Below, one piece after another: positions 9,011 through 17,764 of a stretch of 64,000 bases of DNA (positions are counted from its first letter, which is position 1; every line of letters starts with the position of its first letter). This stretch comes from Mucilaginibacter sp. OK098 (GTDB lineage Bacteria > Bacteroidota > Bacteroidia > Sphingobacteriales > Sphingobacteriaceae): assembly GCF_900142915.1 (NCBI RefSeq), contig NZ_FRCM01000001.1, forward strand, positions 434,001-498,000, written 5' to 3'. Position numbers and translations under genes: made by a program. The notes under the pieces were generated by a model that was not told the DNA's origin, searched no databases, and was given only the letters and a program-made list of their open reading frames with translations.

Positions 9011-9880
9011 ATGTTCAGAGAATTAGGTGAAAGCTGGTACAAGGCCTTGGTTTTGGTACTGGAAGGGTTGGAGCAGCAGGGCTTGCCTGCTTTAGAAAAG
9101 ATGACCGCTTCGGTGAAGGCGGTAAGGGAAACCTTGCAGGAGCTGCGGGCTTATGTGGTTTCGCATCCTTTTGCGGATGCGGCGGAAGAGATCCGCTTTT
9201 TTAAGATGGAGAAGCCGCGGGTGTATGCGCTGCTGATCTACGCGGTGGCGGCTTTCAACCTGGAGCAGCAAAGACCGGTGGCGACGCGGGAGGAACTGCG
9301 GGGCTATTATTTGGAGGAGCTGGAGGCGATCCGCCGGTTCTTTAAGCAGTATGGGTTTTTGTATGCTTATTTCCGCCGGGAAATGACGGAACTCGATCAT
9401 TTGTATTTTATCCGCGGGGCAGAGGTGCAGACCTTATTGCTGCCGGAGGTGCCGGAACCCGATCCTGGCTTTTCGACGGGCGCGGATTATCTTTTTGCCA
9501 AATTTATCGCGCTGGAGCGGCAGCAGGAATGGCTGATCGAACGGGCCAGGGAGCTGGAACCTGCGGCTGTTGCGGTAGCCAGGAAGGCGCGTTCGCTGCG
9601 CTGGACAGGGGAGAGCATCAACCTGGTGGAACTGGGCTATGGTTTGTATGAGAGCGGGCAGTTCAATGATGGTAAGGCCGGGATCGGGGAGATCTTTTCC
9701 TGGCTGGAGGAGAATTTGCAGATCAGCATCGGGATACCGGCCCGCAGGTTCGTGGAGATCAGCCGAAGGAAGCGGCTGAGCCGGACGAAGTTTTTGGACC
9801 AGCTAAGGGATGCGGTGAACCGGAAGGCAGATGAAGGGGATGCTTTTGTGCCGGGTAAGGGGAACAGGAAATTGGATTAA
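9011..9880 (+). CDS. rteC: RteC-family protein of conjugative elements
   Basis: 289 residues from ATG 9011 (MFRELGESW); TTG at 8945 would add 22 unlikely residues. The C-terminal half matches RteC of Bacteroides conjugative transposons: LRWTGESINLVELGYGLYESG, FNDGKAGIGEIFSWLEE and SRRKRLSRTKFLDQLRDA. Helical throughout, cytoplasmic. In CTnDOT, RteC activates transcription of excision genes (known for that element). Here it heads a tra gene cluster with no excision genes nearby, so its present target is unknown. It lies downstream of a structured leader and 17 bases before a membrane protein gene. Confidence 0.85.
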   Translation: MFRELGESWYKALVLVLEGLEQQGLPALEKMTASVKAVRETLQELRAYVVSHPFADAAEEIRFFKMEKPRVYALLIYAVAAFNLEQQRPVATREELRGYYLEELEAIRRFFKQYGFLYAYFRREMTELDHLYFIRGAEVQTLLLPEVPEPDPGFSTGADYLFAKFIALERQQEWLIERARELEPAAVAVARKARSLRWTGESINLVELGYGLYESGQFNDGKAGIGEIFSWLEENLQISIGIPARRFVEISRRKRLSRTKFLDQLRDAVNRKADEGDAFVPGKGNRKLD

Positions 9881-9897
9881 GCTAGGGGGATGTGGTG

Positions 9898-10662
9898 ATG
9901 AAAAGGAAGGAAAATGATGGTTTTTCAAGGCGTTGGTTATTAAGGAATTACCCGCTAATTATGGCTACTTGCCTAATCGTGCTGGTGATGTACGGCAACT
10001 TTGCTTTCGTTAATGCTGCCGCAATGGAGCGGCGGTTAAATTCTAAAGCGATGATGTTACATCAATTCACCTGGCAGCAATTTTTGGTAGCTGCCGCTGT
10101 GCTGACCCTGGTTTGGTATGGCTTGTTGTTTGTGTCCTGGTATTTGAAGGGTAAAGCGTGGTTTGGTTTAGGTAGTAGGGTTGGTGCCGGTAATGGCCGG
10201 TCCGCGGAACCTTTGCCGCATACTTGGGAAAGGGGCGTGGATGTATTATCTGATGACCCGGCAGGTGACGACCTGATGGGGGTATCGCAAGGACCGGAAG
10301 GTTTGAGCCGGGTCAGTATGGATCAGTTTAGTTTTGCCGCGCCTGTTGAGCGTTCGGTTACGGTGGTTGCGGAAGCTGAAGTTTTGGAAAGGCCTGCGGT
10401 TAGCGGCGGTTTTTTGCAGGGAACGGTGGCGGACTTTTTAGAAGAGCTGAAACCGGTGTTTGATTACGCGGCCAGGTACAAGAAAGGGTTACCGGTTTTC
10501 CTGGAGCATTTGCAGGCTTTGCTGGGGCGTTACCCGGAGATCAGGGAAAGCCCGAACTGGGAGGCGATTGTCGGGCACATCTGTGAACTGGCTGTTGATG
10601 CTTTGCCTTTCGAGGTTAGCCCGCAGGAGATCCATATGTTCCTGGAGCAGGAAGCGGAGTAG
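9898..10662 (+). CDS. Two-pass membrane protein of the tra locus, unknown function
   Basis: 254 residues from ATG 9898, with AGGGGGA eight bases upstream. Two transmembrane segments are seen near residues 17-40 (YPLIMATCLIVLVMYGNFAFV) and 60-80 (FLVAAAVLTLVWYGLLFVSW). A long soluble C-terminal part follows with low-complexity acidic residues and a final helical domain (FLEELKPVFDYAARYKKGLPVF). This type of gene commonly precedes traE in Sphingobacteriaceae tra loci. No enzymatic motif is visible and I do not recognise a named family. Confidence 0.65.
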   Translation: MKRKENDGFSRRWLLRNYPLIMATCLIVLVMYGNFAFVNAAAMERRLNSKAMMLHQFTWQQFLVAAAVLTLVWYGLLFVSWYLKGKAWFGLGSRVGAGNGRSAEPLPHTWERGVDVLSDDPAGDDLMGVSQGPEGLSRVSMDQFSFAAPVERSVTVVAEAEVLERPAVSGGFLQGTVADFLEELKPVFDYAARYKKGLPVFLEHLQALLGRYPEIRESPNWEAIVGHICELAVDALPFEVSPQEIHMFLEQEAE

Positions 10663-10775
10663 TGCCTGTTTACTATTGATTTAAACTTTTTTTATTTCTT
10701 GATTTCGGCGGACGGTTCCTTTCAGAGCTGGCGGGAATGCTGTTGCCAAGTCATTTTATTTTTTAATTCTATGCT

Positions 10776-11120
10776 ATGAAAAACCACATCCCTTATACGC
10801 CGAAACAGCAAGCGCTTTTGAAGACGCTCATGTTCGCTTCGGCTTTAATTTCCCTTAATTTTTTGTGCACGGTCTGCTTCGGGCAGGACGGTAACGCGGG
10901 TATCCAGGAAGCGACCAATAAGGTCAAAGGCTACTTTGATACGGGCTGCAGCCTGATGTATGCCATCGGCGCGGTGGTCGGTATCATTGGCGCGATCAAG
11001 GTCTTTAACAAATGGAACGCGGGGGAGCCGGATACCAATAAGGTAGCGGCGGCCTGGTTCGGTTCCTGTGTTTTCCTGGTGATCGTGGCGACCGTGCTCA
11101 AATCGTTCTTTGGTATTTAA
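10776..11120 (+). CDS. traE: Conjugal transfer protein TraE (DUF4134)
   Basis: 114 residues with a signal-like N-terminal helix (LLKTLMFASALISLNFLCTVCFGQ) and two further hydrophobic segments (SLMYAIGAVVGIIGAIKVF and AAWFGSCVFLVIVATVLKSFFGI). The pattern GYFDTGCSLMYAIGAVVGIIGAIKVFNKW...GEPDTNK fits the DUF4134/TraE family of Bacteroides conjugative transposons, a small inner-membrane, VirB2/VirB3-like component. Size and position directly before traF and traG are standard. Confidence 0.87.
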   Translation: MKNHIPYTPKQQALLKTLMFASALISLNFLCTVCFGQDGNAGIQEATNKVKGYFDTGCSLMYAIGAVVGIIGAIKVFNKWNAGEPDTNKVAAAWFGSCVFLVIVATVLKSFFGI

Positions 11121-11183
11121 TGGATTGTTTAAATGACGGTTGTCATGCAATTCATAGTTGATGTTTTATATAATTTTTTTGTG

Positions 11184-11546
11184 ATGAGTTCGATCTATCA
11201 TATCAATAAAGGGGTTTCCAAACCCATTGTTTTCAAAGGGCTGAAGGCGCAGTATATCGCTTATTTGGCGGTCGGGCTGGTGGCTTTACTGGTGGCTTTC
11301 GCGGTGCTGTATATCTGCGGGGTGAGTCTTTGGGTTATCCTGCCTTTAGTGTTTGGCCTGGGTGGGGCTTTATGTTTTTCGGTGTTTCGCTTAAGCCACC
11401 GCTTTGGTGAGCACGGGCTGATGAAGTTCTTCGCTAAACGCGGCCTGCCTTCTTCTATCCGTTTTGATTCCCGGCGTTTGTTTACGGGTTTGAACGGTTC
11501 TACTATTCACTCTTCTATTAACCATAAAACTGCTTATCATGGTTGA
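11184..11546 (+). CDS. traF: Conjugal transfer protein TraF (DUF4133)
   Basis: The start is set at ATG 11184 because SSIYHINKGVSKPIVFKGLKAQYI is the usual N-terminus of the family; an ATG at 11133 would add a 17-residue hydrophobic extension. 120 residues with two transmembrane helices (YIAYLAVGLVALLVAFAVLYI and LWVILPLVFGLGGALCFSVF) and a basic C-terminus. It is a VirB3-like inner-membrane part of the mating channel. It overlaps the start of traG by 8 bases, indicating coupled translation. Confidence 0.87.
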   Translation: MSSIYHINKGVSKPIVFKGLKAQYIAYLAVGLVALLVAFAVLYICGVSLWVILPLVFGLGGALCFSVFRLSHRFGEHGLMKFFAKRGLPSSIRFDSRRLFTGLNGSTIHSSINHKTAYHG

Positions 11547-14004
11547 AGCTTCTAAAATTTTGCCGGTGTTCAAGGTGGAACATAACTGTATCGTTTCGAT
11601 GCAGGGGGATATCACGGTGGCTTATGCCCTGGAACTGCCGGAGCTGTTTACGCTATCGGATAGGGACTATGAAGCTTACCACCAGGCCTGGGTGCGGGCG
11701 ATCAGGGTGCTGCCGCAGCATAGTATCTTCCATAAGCAGGACTGGTTCACCGAAGCTTCGGTGAAAGCGGATTTTACGGGTGCTGGGGACCGGTTCCTGT
11801 CCCGCGCCAGTGAGCGGTTCTTTCATGAGCGGCCTTTCCTGGATCACCGCTGTTATTTGTTCTTAACGAAGAAGCCGGAAGGGCGGAAGCTGTCTTCCTC
11901 GGTCTATTCCAATGTTTTGCGCAAGTCGGTGGTGCCTGCGCAAACGGTCAATCCGCTATTGGCGCAGGAGTTTTTGGATAAGGCAGGACAGTTCGAGCGC
12001 ATTTTGGCGGATACGGGTTTTGTGCGCCTGGTTCGGCTGGGTGATGAGGAGCTGGCGGGGAATACGATCACGGCCGGGGTCATCGAGCAGTATTGCTTTC
12101 TGACTGGTGCGGATGAGGTGCCGCTGATCCGGGATATCCGGGTGAAGGGTGGTTTGCAGGTGGGCGAGAAGACCTGTGAGCTGTATACACTGGCGGACGC
12201 GGATGACCTGCCTGCGCTTTGCGGGAGCCGGATCAATTATGATAAGTTCAGTACGGATAGGACAAAATTCAGTGTGGGTTTTGCTTCGCCATTGGGGGCG
12301 CTTTTGAACTGTAACCATATCCTGAACCAGTATGTGTTTACCGGCGACGCGCAGCAAACGATCAAACGGCTGGAAGCGAAAAAACTGCGGTTGCAGTCGC
12401 TGTTGGGTTATTCCCGCGAGAACGCGGTTGGCCGGGATGCCTGTAATGATTTTTTACAGGAGGCGATAGCCGAGGGCCGTTTGCCGGTGAAGGCGCATTT
12501 CAATGTGCTGGCCTGGTCGGATGAGCCGGGTAAGGTGAAGGAGCTGAAGAACCTGGTATCGTCGGCTATGGCGCAGCTGGATGCGACGGCCAAGCTGGAA
12601 ACGGACGGACAGGCGCAGGTCTGGTTCGCAGGTATGCCGGGGAATGAGGCGGACTTCCCGATGAACGATACGTTCGATACCTTTTTAGAACAAGCCACTT
12701 GCTTCTTTAACCTGGAAACGAATTACCGGTCGAGTCTGAGCCCGTTCGGGCTAAGGATGGGTGACCGGTTAACGGGCAGGCCGGTGCAGGTGGATATTTC
12801 CGATGAACCGATGAAACGGGGCTGGACGACGAACCGCAATAAGTTTATTTTGGGTCCTTCCGGTTCGGGTAAGTCTTTCTTTACGAACCATATGGTGCGC
12901 TCTTATTACGAGCAGGGTACGCATATCGTACTGGTGGATGTGGGTCACAGTTATAAGGGATTATGCGAGCTGGTGGGCGGATATTATTTCACCTATGGCG
13001 AGGGTAACCCCATTAAGTTCAATCCTTTTTACCTGACGGAAGGCGATGTGCTGGATACGGAGAAGAAAGAAAGTATTAAAACGCTTTTGCTGGCGCTCTG
13101 GAAAAAGGATGATGAGCCTTTCCGACGGTCGGAGTATGTGGCGCTATCCAATGCGCTGACGGGGTATTTTGAGCATTTGGCTAAGTACCCTGATCTTTTC
13201 CCATGCTTCAATACTTTCTACGAGTACTTGCAGGAGCATTACCTGGGGGTGCTGGAGCGGGGTAAAGTAAAGGAAAAAGACTTTGATGTGGCGAACTTCC
13301 TGTATGTGCTGAATCCCTATTACCGGGGCGGGGAGTTTGATTTTTTATTGAACGCCACCGAGAACCTGGATCTGCTGAATGAGCGGCTGGTCGTCTTTGA
13401 AATTGACGCGATCAAAGACCATCCCATTTTATTTGCCGCCACGACCCTCATAGTAATGGAATTGTTCATTTCAAAGATGCGCAAGCTGAAAGGGGTGCGC
13501 AAGATGATCCTGATCGAGGAGTGCTGGAAAGCCATTGCCAAGGAGGGAATGGCGGAATATATCAAGTATTTGTTCAAGACCGTGCGTAAGTTCTTCGGGG
13601 AAGCGGTGGTGGTCACACAGGAAGTGGAGGATATCATTTCTTCACCTATTGTCAAACAGGCGATCATCAATAACGCGGATTGTAAGATCCTGCTGGATCA
13701 AAGTAAGTACCAGAATAAGTTTGACGCGATCCAGGAGCTGATGGGGTTGACCGATAAGGATAAGGCGATCATTCTCTCGATGAACCGGGCCAATGATCCC
13801 AAGCTCCGGTACAAGGAAGTGGCTTTTGTGCTGGGCGGGCAGAATACGAAGGTTTACCGTACGGAGGTGTCGGTGGAAGAATACCTGGCTTATACGACCG
13901 AGGAAAGCGAGAAGGTGAAGGTAGCGGCTTACGCGAAGAAGTATGGCAGTATCCAAAAGGGTATCGCGGTGCTGGCGGAGGAGCTGCGGAACGGCAGGGA
14001 TTAA
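11539..14004 (+). CDS. traG: TraG conjugation ATPase (VirB4-like)
   Basis: 821 residues, the length expected for Bacteroides TraG. The Walker A motif GPSGSGKS is at residues 439-446, followed by the family stretch DVGHSYKGLCELVGGYYFTY. Walker B is in RLVVFEIDAI, and a second conserved acidic motif RKMILIEECWKAI and the VVVTQEVEDI sensor region are present. It is a cytoplasmic AAA+ ATPase that energises assembly of the type IV secretion channel. The N-terminal ~400 residues carry the VirB4 adaptor region. There are no frame breaks, so the gene looks intact. It overlaps traF and is followed 38 bases later by a lipoprotein gene. Confidence 0.93.
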   Translation: MVEASKILPVFKVEHNCIVSMQGDITVAYALELPELFTLSDRDYEAYHQAWVRAIRVLPQHSIFHKQDWFTEASVKADFTGAGDRFLSRASERFFHERPFLDHRCYLFLTKKPEGRKLSSSVYSNVLRKSVVPAQTVNPLLAQEFLDKAGQFERILADTGFVRLVRLGDEELAGNTITAGVIEQYCFLTGADEVPLIRDIRVKGGLQVGEKTCELYTLADADDLPALCGSRINYDKFSTDRTKFSVGFASPLGALLNCNHILNQYVFTGDAQQTIKRLEAKKLRLQSLLGYSRENAVGRDACNDFLQEAIAEGRLPVKAHFNVLAWSDEPGKVKELKNLVSSAMAQLDATAKLETDGQAQVWFAGMPGNEADFPMNDTFDTFLEQATCFFNLETNYRSSLSPFGLRMGDRLTGRPVQVDISDEPMKRGWTTNRNKFILGPSGSGKSFFTNHMVRSYYEQGTHIVLVDVGHSYKGLCELVGGYYFTYGEGNPIKFNPFYLTEGDVLDTEKKESIKTLLLALWKKDDEPFRRSEYVALSNALTGYFEHLAKYPDLFPCFNTFYEYLQEHYLGVLERGKVKEKDFDVANFLYVLNPYYRGGEFDFLLNATENLDLLNERLVVFEIDAIKDHPILFAATTLIVMELFISKMRKLKGVRKMILIEECWKAIAKEGMAEYIKYLFKTVRKFFGEAVVVTQEVEDIISSPIVKQAIINNADCKILLDQSKYQNKFDAIQELMGLTDKDKAIILSMNRANDPKLRYKEVAFVLGGQNTKVYRTEVSVEEYLAYTTEESEKVKVAAYAKKYGSIQKGIAVLAEELRNGRD

Positions 14005-14042
14005 AGGCTAGCTAATGAATTATTCCATTAAAATTTAAGGAT

Positions 14043-14426
14043 ATGAAAAAGTTATTGAAGATCAGTTCAGGGTTTGCTGCTTTTGCATTGTTGTTTTTAG
14101 CAGCTTGTCATAGCGCATCGGATAAGATCGTTTCGTTCATCCCCGGTACTTATGTACATGCCGCTAAAGGGGAATACAGCCAGGCGGAAGATACGCTGGT
14201 CATTACCCTGGTGAGCGGGAAAGCCTATAATATCCAGCGGCGGGTTGGTTTCCGGCCCATACGCGATGGGAAGTTGTTGCCGAAGCGCTGGAAAGTACAG
14301 TCGCTGAACGGTAATTATGATCCGCAGCGACAAGTGCTGTTTGAAACGAGCAACGGGCGGGCGTTTTCGTTCGACCCGGTTAAGGGTGTGCTGCTGGTGA
14401 ACAGCGCGGTTTACCGGAAGCTGTAG
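14043..14426 (+). CDS. Small lipoprotein of the tra operon
   Basis: 127 residues beginning with a lipoprotein signal ending LLFLAAC, lipidation on the Cys near residue 22. The mature domain is beta-rich: GTYVHAAKGEYSQAEDTLVI, NIQRRVGFRPI and GRAFSFDPVKGVLLVN. Position between traG and the TraI-like genes suggests a periplasmic or outer-membrane accessory of the mating channel, or an entry-exclusion factor (inference). No named family is recognised. Confidence 0.7.
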   Translation: MKKLLKISSGFAAFALLFLAACHSASDKIVSFIPGTYVHAAKGEYSQAEDTLVITLVSGKAYNIQRRVGFRPIRDGKLLPKRWKVQSLNGNYDPQRQVLFETSNGRAFSFDPVKGVLLVNSAVYRKL

Positions 14427-14491
14427 GGTTAATTAACAAGATTATTTAAGTGTAAATGAACTTTCCCTAAAGGGGAGGTATTGGAGGGTTT

Positions 14492-15175
14492 ATGATGAAA
14501 AAGTATATGGTGATCCTGCCCTTATCGGCGATCACGCTGTTTGTGTCGCTACCGAAGGAAGCGGACGCGCAGTTCGCGATCGCGGAGGTGATCACGTCAG
14601 CTATCAAAAAGGTGGTGAAGGCTATCGACCTGCAGGTGCAACGCATGCAGAATAAAACGATTTGGTTACAGAATGCGCAGAAGGCGCTGGAAAACCAGCT
14701 GAGCAAATTAAAACTGACCGAGATCTCGGACTGGTCACAAAAGCAAAAGGAGTTGTACGGGCAGTATTACGAGGAACTCTGGAAGGTGAAGGCGGCTATC
14801 GCTTATTATGAGCGGATCAGGGATATGACGGAAAAGCAGACGGCAATGCTTAGCCAGTATAACCATGCCTGGGGTTTGCTGCGTAATGACCGGCATTTCA
14901 GCCCGGAGGAAGTGGCATATATGCAGAAGGTCTATGCAGGTCTGCTGGAGGAAAGTGTCAGGAACCTCGACCAGATCCTGGTAGTGGTGAATGCTTTTAA
15001 AACGCAGATGAGCGATGAGAAAAGGCTGGAACTGATCTCGGCGGCGGCTGACCGGATGGATACGAATTACAGTGACCTGAAACAGTTTACTAACCAGAAT
15101 TTCCTGATGAGCATCCAGCGGGGTAAGACAGAAAGCGAGGTGCAAACTTTAAAGAAATATTATGGAGTACAGTAA
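14492..15175 (+). CDS. traI: TraI-family conjugal transfer protein (DUF4141-like), first of three
   Basis: 227 residues, signal peptide ending near EADAQ (residue ~26), then an almost wholly helical, coiled-coil-prone periplasmic protein: LQVQRMQNKTIWLQNAQKALENQL and ELYGQYYEELWKVKAAI. It carries the motif MSDEKRLELI near residue 178. Matches the Bacteroides TraI/DUF4141 type, VirB5-like in position; this TraI is not a relaxase. It is followed by two shorter-range relatives, each overlapping the previous gene by 14 bases. Confidence 0.8.
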   Translation: MMKKYMVILPLSAITLFVSLPKEADAQFAIAEVITSAIKKVVKAIDLQVQRMQNKTIWLQNAQKALENQLSKLKLTEISDWSQKQKELYGQYYEELWKVKAAIAYYERIRDMTEKQTAMLSQYNHAWGLLRNDRHFSPEEVAYMQKVYAGLLEESVRNLDQILVVVNAFKTQMSDEKRLELISAAADRMDTNYSDLKQFTNQNFLMSIQRGKTESEVQTLKKYYGVQ

Positions 15176-15848
15176 GGTTAATGTTTGGCTATGGCTGAAA
15201 GGTTGCCGGTATGTGTTTGCTACTGGTGTTATGTGCTTTGTGCTTTGCGCTTTCAGCTTTCAGCCGGCCAGAGCACAAACTTTCGCCGAGTGGTGGTCGC
15301 AGAAGAAAACACAGCTCAAGTATTTAAACCAGCAGATCGCGGCTTTGATGGTCTATGGCCAGTATGTGAAGCAGGGTTACCAGGTCTCACAGAATGGTTT
15401 GGGCAGTATCAGCGGCTGGGCGAAGGGGGAGTTTGATTTGCATACGTCCCGCTATCGTTCGCTGCGGCAGGTGAACCCGGCTATTAAGGATGATGTCCGG
15501 GCGGTAGCTGTCGTGAATAACCTGGAGACTATTTCTTTGCAGCTTTCGGGGTTAGGTGGTGTGGCTGGGTTGAAGGCGGATGACCGGGAGTATTTGAATT
15601 CGGTGCGGGTGAAGGTGCTTTCGGAATGCGATGCCCAGGCTTCGGAACTGGAGCTGGTGATGACCTCGGGAAAAGCGGAAATGACGGATGATGAACGGCT
15701 GGCACGGCTGGTGCAGATTGATGAGCGGGTCAAGGATCTGTTGTCTTTTACGACGGGCTTTTGTTCGCGGGTGAAGGCTTTGGTCTTGCAGCGGGAGCAG
15801 GCGGAAAGAGATCTGAAAACGGTAGGGAGGTTATATGGAATTGATTAG
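15162..15848 (+). CDS. TraI-like helical periplasmic protein, second of three
   Basis: 228 residues; the start overlaps the preceding gene by 14 bases. Signal peptide with hydrophobic YVFATGVMCFVLCAFSF and likely cleavage after ARAQ. The mature region is helical with YLNQQIAALMVYGQYVKQGYQ and GEFDLHTSRYRSLRQVNPAI, and the shared motif MTDDERLARLVQIDERV near residue 175. It shares signal, helix pattern, MxDDERL motif and C-terminal G-Y ending with the flanking genes, so the three look like diverged copies. Such genes are sometimes labelled TerB-like in this family of bacteria. The role is presumably structural in the periplasm. Confidence 0.75.
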   Translation: MEYSKVNVWLWLKGCRYVFATGVMCFVLCAFSFQPARAQTFAEWWSQKKTQLKYLNQQIAALMVYGQYVKQGYQVSQNGLGSISGWAKGEFDLHTSRYRSLRQVNPAIKDDVRAVAVVNNLETISLQLSGLGGVAGLKADDREYLNSVRVKVLSECDAQASELELVMTSGKAEMTDDERLARLVQIDERVKDLLSFTTGFCSRVKALVLQREQAERDLKTVGRLYGID

Positions 15849-16503
15849 CGGGTTTTGTTTGGTTCGGTTAAGGATTGTTTTTGGTTTGGTATCGCTGGTT
15901 ATGGTAATGGTTGGGGGCTGCATTCGCCCCGCGCAGGCGCAGTCCTACGAAGTCCAGCAGTTGCTGCTGGATATGGAAAAGCTTTCGCAATTCAAGAGTA
16001 TCCTGTCGGATATGGAAAAGGGGTATGTGATGCTGGCCCAGGGTTACGGGCAGGTGAAGGATTTGGCGCAAGGGAATTTTAGTTTGCACCAGGTGTTTTT
16101 GGATGGCTTGCTGGTGGTCAACCCGGAGGTGCGGAAGTATAAACGGGTGGCGGATATTATCGCGGATGAGGGCAGCATTCTGTCGGAATATAAGTCAGCT
16201 TACCGGCGCTTCAGTTCGGGAGGTTTATTAAATGCAGGGGAACTGGGTTATATCAGTAATGTCTATGCCAAGCTGACCAAACAGGCTTTGCAGAACGCTT
16301 CCGACCTGGCGGATGTGCTGACGGACAGTAAGCTGCGGATGAGCGACGATGAACGGCTGTCGGCGATTGACCGGATCTACCTGGATACGAATGATAAGCT
16401 GGTCTTCCTGCGGAGTTTTAACCGGCGAACGGGTATGCTGCAACTACAGCGGCAAAAGGAACTGAATGATACACGCACACTTCAAAAACTCTATCAGCCA
16501 TGA
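15835..16503 (+). CDS. TraI-like helical periplasmic protein, third of three
   Basis: 222 residues, again overlapping the gene before it by 14 bases. The signal sequence ends at PAQAQ (residue ~36) and contains VGGC, so lipidation is possible but the AQAQ cleavage is equally likely. The mature part is helical: LLLDMEKLSQFKSILSDMEKGY, GNFSLHQVFLDGLLVVNPEV, and MSDDERLSAIDRIYLDTND, the same motif as its two neighbours. It ends LQKLYQP, similar to the other copies. Its stop overlaps traJ by ATGA. Confidence 0.75.
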   Translation: MELISGFCLVRLRIVFGLVSLVMVMVGGCIRPAQAQSYEVQQLLLDMEKLSQFKSILSDMEKGYVMLAQGYGQVKDLAQGNFSLHQVFLDGLLVVNPEVRKYKRVADIIADEGSILSEYKSAYRRFSSGGLLNAGELGYISNVYAKLTKQALQNASDLADVLTDSKLRMSDDERLSAIDRIYLDTNDKLVFLRSFNRRTGMLQLQRQKELNDTRTLQKLYQP

Positions 16504-17753
16504 GTAAGTATTTTAAATTATTAATGAATAAGCCGGTGGCTAGGATGCTATTGGCTTTGGTGGTCTGTTTAGGATTACCCGTGTTAAGCCAGGCGCAGGA
16601 TATAACGACGAGTTTACAGGGGATGCAGCCGGTGCTGGATAATGTGTATAATGAAATGATCCCGCTGTGCAGCCGGTTGATCGATGCGGCAAGGGGTATC
16701 GCCGGGTTTGCCGCTTTATGGTATATCGCGTCGCGGGTATGGCGGCAGATCGCGCATGCGGAGCCGATCGATTTTTATCCTTTGTTGAGGCCCTTTGCTT
16801 TAGGTTTAGCGGTCATGCTGTTCCCGATGGTGATCAGTTTGATGAACGGGGTGTTGCAGCCTATTGTTACGGCGACGAGCGCGATGGTGAAGGATTCGAA
16901 TAAGTCCATCGCGGTATTGCTCAAACAGAAGGAGGCTGCGGTCAAGCAAAGCAGCAGTTACCAGATGTATGTAGGCGATGATGGCAACGGTGACCGCGAT
17001 AAGTGGTATAAGTACACGCACCCGGATGATCCGAATGATGAGGGGGAAGGTGTGTTTTCAGGGTTGGGTAATGACGTCAAGTTCTGGATGGATAAACAGC
17101 AGTATAATTTTCAGAACAGCATCAAGCAGTGGATGTCAGAAGTATTGCAGGTGATCTATGCGGCGGCGATCCTTTGTATCAATACGATACGGACATTTTA
17201 CCTGATCGTGCTGGCGATCTTAGGGCCATTGGTATTCGGTTTTTCGGTCTTCGATGGGTTGCAGCATACGCTGACGCAATGGCTCAGCCGCTATATCAAT
17301 ATCTTTTTATGGCTGCCAATCGCCAATATCTTCGGGAGTATCATCGGTAAGGTGCAGGAGAAAATGATCGCTTTGGATATCTCGCAGATCCAGAGCGCCG
17401 GGGATACGTTCTTCAGTCCGACCGATACGGCGTACCTCATCTTTTTATGTATCGGGATCGTGGGCTATTTCTCGGTACCGAGCGTGGCCAATTATGTGAT
17501 CCACGCGCATGGGGGTAACGGCCTGTTGAGCCGGGTGACTTCGGTAGCCACCTCAACGGTGAGTATGGCCGGTGGCGCGGCATCTGCGACTGCCGGAAGG
17601 GCGGCGCAGGGTGCCGGTAACCTGGCCGGTATGCCGGGTAATATCGCGGCTGGTTTGTCCGGTGAAAAACAGGGTCAGGGCGCTTACGGCGCCGTGGGCC
17701 GGGCGGTTGGTAAGACCGGCGCTTATATGCACGATAAGTTATCAGGGAATTGA
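16500..17753 (+). CDS. traJ: TraJ conjugal transfer membrane protein
   Basis: 417 residues with signal peptide (cleavage after LSQAQ) and several transmembrane helices: GIAGFAALWYIASRVWRQ, ALGLAVMLFPMVISLMNGVL, AAILCINTIRTFYLIVLAILGPLVFGF, IFLWLPIANIFG and AYLIFLCIGIVGYFSVPSV. The C-terminal tail is rich in Gly and Ala. This is the TraJ pattern of Bacteroides conjugative transposons, a VirB6-like inner-membrane channel subunit. ATGA coupling with the upstream gene. Confidence 0.9.
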   Translation: MSKYFKLLMNKPVARMLLALVVCLGLPVLSQAQDITTSLQGMQPVLDNVYNEMIPLCSRLIDAARGIAGFAALWYIASRVWRQIAHAEPIDFYPLLRPFALGLAVMLFPMVISLMNGVLQPIVTATSAMVKDSNKSIAVLLKQKEAAVKQSSSYQMYVGDDGNGDRDKWYKYTHPDDPNDEGEGVFSGLGNDVKFWMDKQQYNFQNSIKQWMSEVLQVIYAAAILCINTIRTFYLIVLAILGPLVFGFSVFDGLQHTLTQWLSRYINIFLWLPIANIFGSIIGKVQEKMIALDISQIQSAGDTFFSPTDTAYLIFLCIGIVGYFSVPSVANYVIHAHGGNGLLSRVTSVATSTVSMAGGAASATAGRAAQGAGNLAGMPGNIAAGLSGEKQGQGAYGAVGRAVGKTGAYMHDKLSGN

Positions 17754-17764
17754 TTTTAAATACA

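Noticed and set aside
14492..16503. Relaxase, because of the name TraI
   Set aside because: These are helical, exported proteins without relaxase Tyr/His motifs; Bacteroides TraI is unrelated to plasmid-F TraI.
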